Of a stretch of DNA of 15,268 nucleotides, positions 14,034-15,268 are shown piece after piece. This DNA comes from Thermoflexales bacterium. GTDB lineage: Bacteria > Chloroflexota > Anaerolineae > J036 > Brachytrichaceae. How positions within the stretch are numbered: position 1 is the first letter of the stretch; each line of letters begins with the position of its first letter. Below the pieces are notes generated by a model. That model had not been told where the DNA came from. It saw only the letters and a program-made list of their open reading frames with translations, and made no database searches. The stretch is from NCBI GenBank assembly GCA_017998555.1, contig JAGOCU010000018.1:1-15268 (forward strand). Reading direction: 5' to 3'. Both the position numbers and the translations under genes were made by a program.

Positions 14034-14858
14034 ATGAAGCTGCGACAACGCACGTTTGGCAACATGCTTGCCAACGCCATTCTCACCCCGATCAGCGGTC
14101 TGATCGTCGCGGCGGGCATCTTGTTGATTGGGCTCAACGTGCGGGTGCCGATCCTGGACTTGCCGGCCATCACCTGGCTGGTTGGTCTGGTGCCAGTCTG
14201 GGTGGTCGCCGTTGGCGCAAAGGTCCTCGACCGCTCGGCTGGTGAAAAGGCGGCCGCCCAGGCCCTGCGCGAAGAGTACGACCTGGAGAAAATCGAGAGC
14301 GCTCACCTGCGCGACATCGTGCGGCGCGCCACCGACTATCGGGAACGGATTGACCAGGTCGTCGCCAAAGCCGGCGAGGGCGCCTTCACGGTCCGGATGC
14401 AGGATGTGTCAAATCAGGTCGAGCAGTGGGTGGGCCGGATCTATGCGCTGGCGCAAAAAATCGACGCCTACCGGCTCAACGACGTGATCCAGAAGGACAC
14501 CAGGACCATTCCCACATCGATCGGGCAGCTCAAGATGCGGATGACCCAGGAGCGTGACGAGTCGGTGAAGGCCGAAATCGCCAATGCGATCCATCAGCGT
14601 CAAGGTCAGCTCAATATGCTGGAAGCGCTTGACGCGACGATGGACAAGGCCGAGTTGCAGCTCGAAAACACGCTCACCGCGCTGGGCACGGTCTACTCCC
14701 AAATGCTGCTCATCGACGCCCGGGATGTGAACAGCGCCCGCACCCAACGCCTGCGCGACAACATCACCGAACAGATGGCCGGCCTGAACGATGTGATCAC
14801 GTCGATGAACGACGTCTACGAATTGCCGGCCCGAACTTCCTCCGCTGCATCAAGCTAG
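14034..14858 (+). CDS. Two-TM coiled-coil protein of unknown family, pspA neighbour
   Basis: I do not recognise a named family. The 274-residue protein starts with a basic MKLRQR segment. TM1 spans about 12-33 and TM2 about 43-63, joined by a loop of roughly ten residues, so both ends should be cytoplasmic. The remaining 205 residues are almost entirely helical and charged (E-E-Y-D-L-E-K-I-E-S, R-R-A-T-D-Y-R-E-R-I, Q-R-Q-G-Q-L-N-M-L-E-A-L), ending in a short Ser/Ala tail. It is 86 bases downstream of pspA on the same strand. A cytoplasmic coiled coil tethered to the membrane next to PspA suggests a membrane anchor or regulator for PspA polymers; this is inference. No clear Shine-Dalgarno sequence precedes ATG 14034. 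An in-frame ATG at 14064 would remove the basic N-terminus. Confidence 0.72.
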   Translation: MKLRQRTFGNMLANAILTPISGLIVAAGILLIGLNVRVPILDLPAITWLVGLVPVWVVAVGAKVLDRSAGEKAAAQALREEYDLEKIESAHLRDIVRRATDYRERIDQVVAKAGEGAFTVRMQDVSNQVEQWVGRIYALAQKIDAYRLNDVIQKDTRTIPTSIGQLKMRMTQERDESVKAEIANAIHQRQGQLNMLEALDATMDKAELQLENTLTALGTVYSQMLLIDARDVNSARTQRLRDNITEQMAGLNDVITSMNDVYELPARTSSAASS

Positions 14859-14869
14859 GGACCGCAGCA

Positions 14870-14928
14870 TCCATTCTCGGAGACGAAACTCCCTGGCTTC
14901 GCCGGGGGATATCGTCTCCGAGAATGGA
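14870..14928 (+). terminator. 3'-end hairpin, family member H
   Basis: A 28-bp stem (14870-14897 with 14901-14928) surrounds a TTC loop, with a perfect outer 17 bp (TCCATTCTCGGAGACGA and its complement) and a few mismatches inside. The tip is CCCTGGC-TTC-GCCGGGGG. It starts 11 bases after the stop of the membrane coiled-coil gene. No U-run follows. Confidence 0.68.
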
Positions 14929-14970
14929 CACTGCTGGTGTTCCGCGGTGCGCCGGAGTCCTGGAGGAACC

Positions 14971-15268
14971 ATGATTACCGATCTCGGACACGCCGCCTTT
15001 GCCTGCGCCGATCTCGAGCGCGCGCTCGCCTTCTACGCCAAACTGGGCATTCGCGAAGCCTTTCGCCTCAACCGCGAGGACGGCTCGCTCATGCTGGTCT
15101 ACCTGCATGTGGCCGGCGACCGTTTCATCGAGGTCTTTCCCGCCTCGGGTCCGCTGGTGACCGGCCAGCCCATCAGCTACATGCACCTGTGCCTCGTCGT
15201 CGATGACGTCAAGGCGATGGCCGAACAGCTTCGGTCTGACGGCATCGCCATCGAGCGCGGGCCCAGCC
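14971..15268 (+). CDS. VOC-superfamily (glyoxalase/dioxygenase-like) protein, 3' truncated
   Basis: The gene starts at ATG 14971 with GGAGGA just upstream and runs off the window; 99 codons are visible. The first module is a typical VOC beta-alpha-beta-beta-beta unit: L-G-H7-A-A-F, D-L-E-R-A-L-A-F-Y-A-K-L-G, and F-I-E54-V-F. The second begins Y-M-H72-L-C-L-V-V-D-D-V. His7, Glu54 and His72 stand where the metal ligands of glyoxalase I-like proteins lie, so a metal-dependent enzyme is likely. The reaction (lyase, dioxygenase, epimerase or antibiotic binding) cannot be told from this part. It follows hairpin H, which separates it from the pspA neighbourhood. Confidence 0.82.
   Translation, partial: MITDLGHAAFACADLERALAFYAKLGIREAFRLNREDGSLMLVYLHVAGDRFIEVFPASGPLVTGQPISYMHLCLVVDDVKAMAEQLRSDGIAIERGPS

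Noticed and set aside
1528..14928. Hairpins as a CRISPR array or riboswitches
   Set aside because: They are scattered single copies with no regular spacers, lie after genes rather than before them, and show no conserved ligand-binding core.

Overview
This GC-rich window reads as ordinary bacterial chromosome, most likely from a member of the Chloroflexota. That assignment is an inference from three things: lipoproteins whose signal peptide is followed by long Pro/Thr linkers, a PspA/DUF4349 envelope module, and a CarH-type B12 photoreceptor regulator. I see no rRNA, tRNA, CRISPR array, transposase or phage gene. There are 13 protein genes; the first and last are cut by the window edges.

Layout. 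(1) 1-1495, +: the tail of a metallo-beta-lactamase-fold hydrolase overlaps by 4 bases a solute-binding lipoprotein. (2) 1724-5213, +: a MerR/B12-binding regulator carrying every CarH ligand position, then a lipoprotein lytic transglycosylase with an N-terminal helical-repeat region. (3) 5282-8599, -: ilvE is a separate unit. Upstream of it is a tight operon of flavin reductase, trpA and a Pro/Thr-rich lipoprotein. (4) 8600-8904: a divergent intergenic region with two start-proximal -10 boxes flanking a roughly 200-bp segment bounded by inverted repeats. (5) 8905-10980, +: a membrane protein with an apparently dead PP2C-like domain inside and a beta-propeller outside. (6) 11062-13117, -: an XdhC-family molybdoenzyme maturation factor and a DUF4349 lipoprotein. 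(7) 13267-14858, +: pspA and an unrecognised two-TM coiled-coil protein, divergent from the DUF4349 gene. (8) 14971 to the end, +: a truncated VOC/glyoxalase protein.

The most unusual pattern is between the genes. Every independent 3' end in the window carries a hairpin or hairpin remnant from what looks like one family: a CCCCGG-type core, usually a UUC loop on the sense strand, and long outer arms that differ from locus to locus but still pair. The tight junctions at 197-200, 7295-7301 and 8091-8098 have none. None of the hairpins is followed by a convincing U-tract.

Functionally, much of the window concerns the cell envelope: the transglycosylase, four lipoproteins, PspA with its membrane neighbour, and the propeller receptor. 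Amino-acid metabolism (ilvE, trpA) and a possible light/B12 regulator sit among these genes. Three genes lack a Shine-Dalgarno sequence and have a -10-like box 6-9 bases before the start codon, which suggests leaderless or near-leaderless mRNAs.
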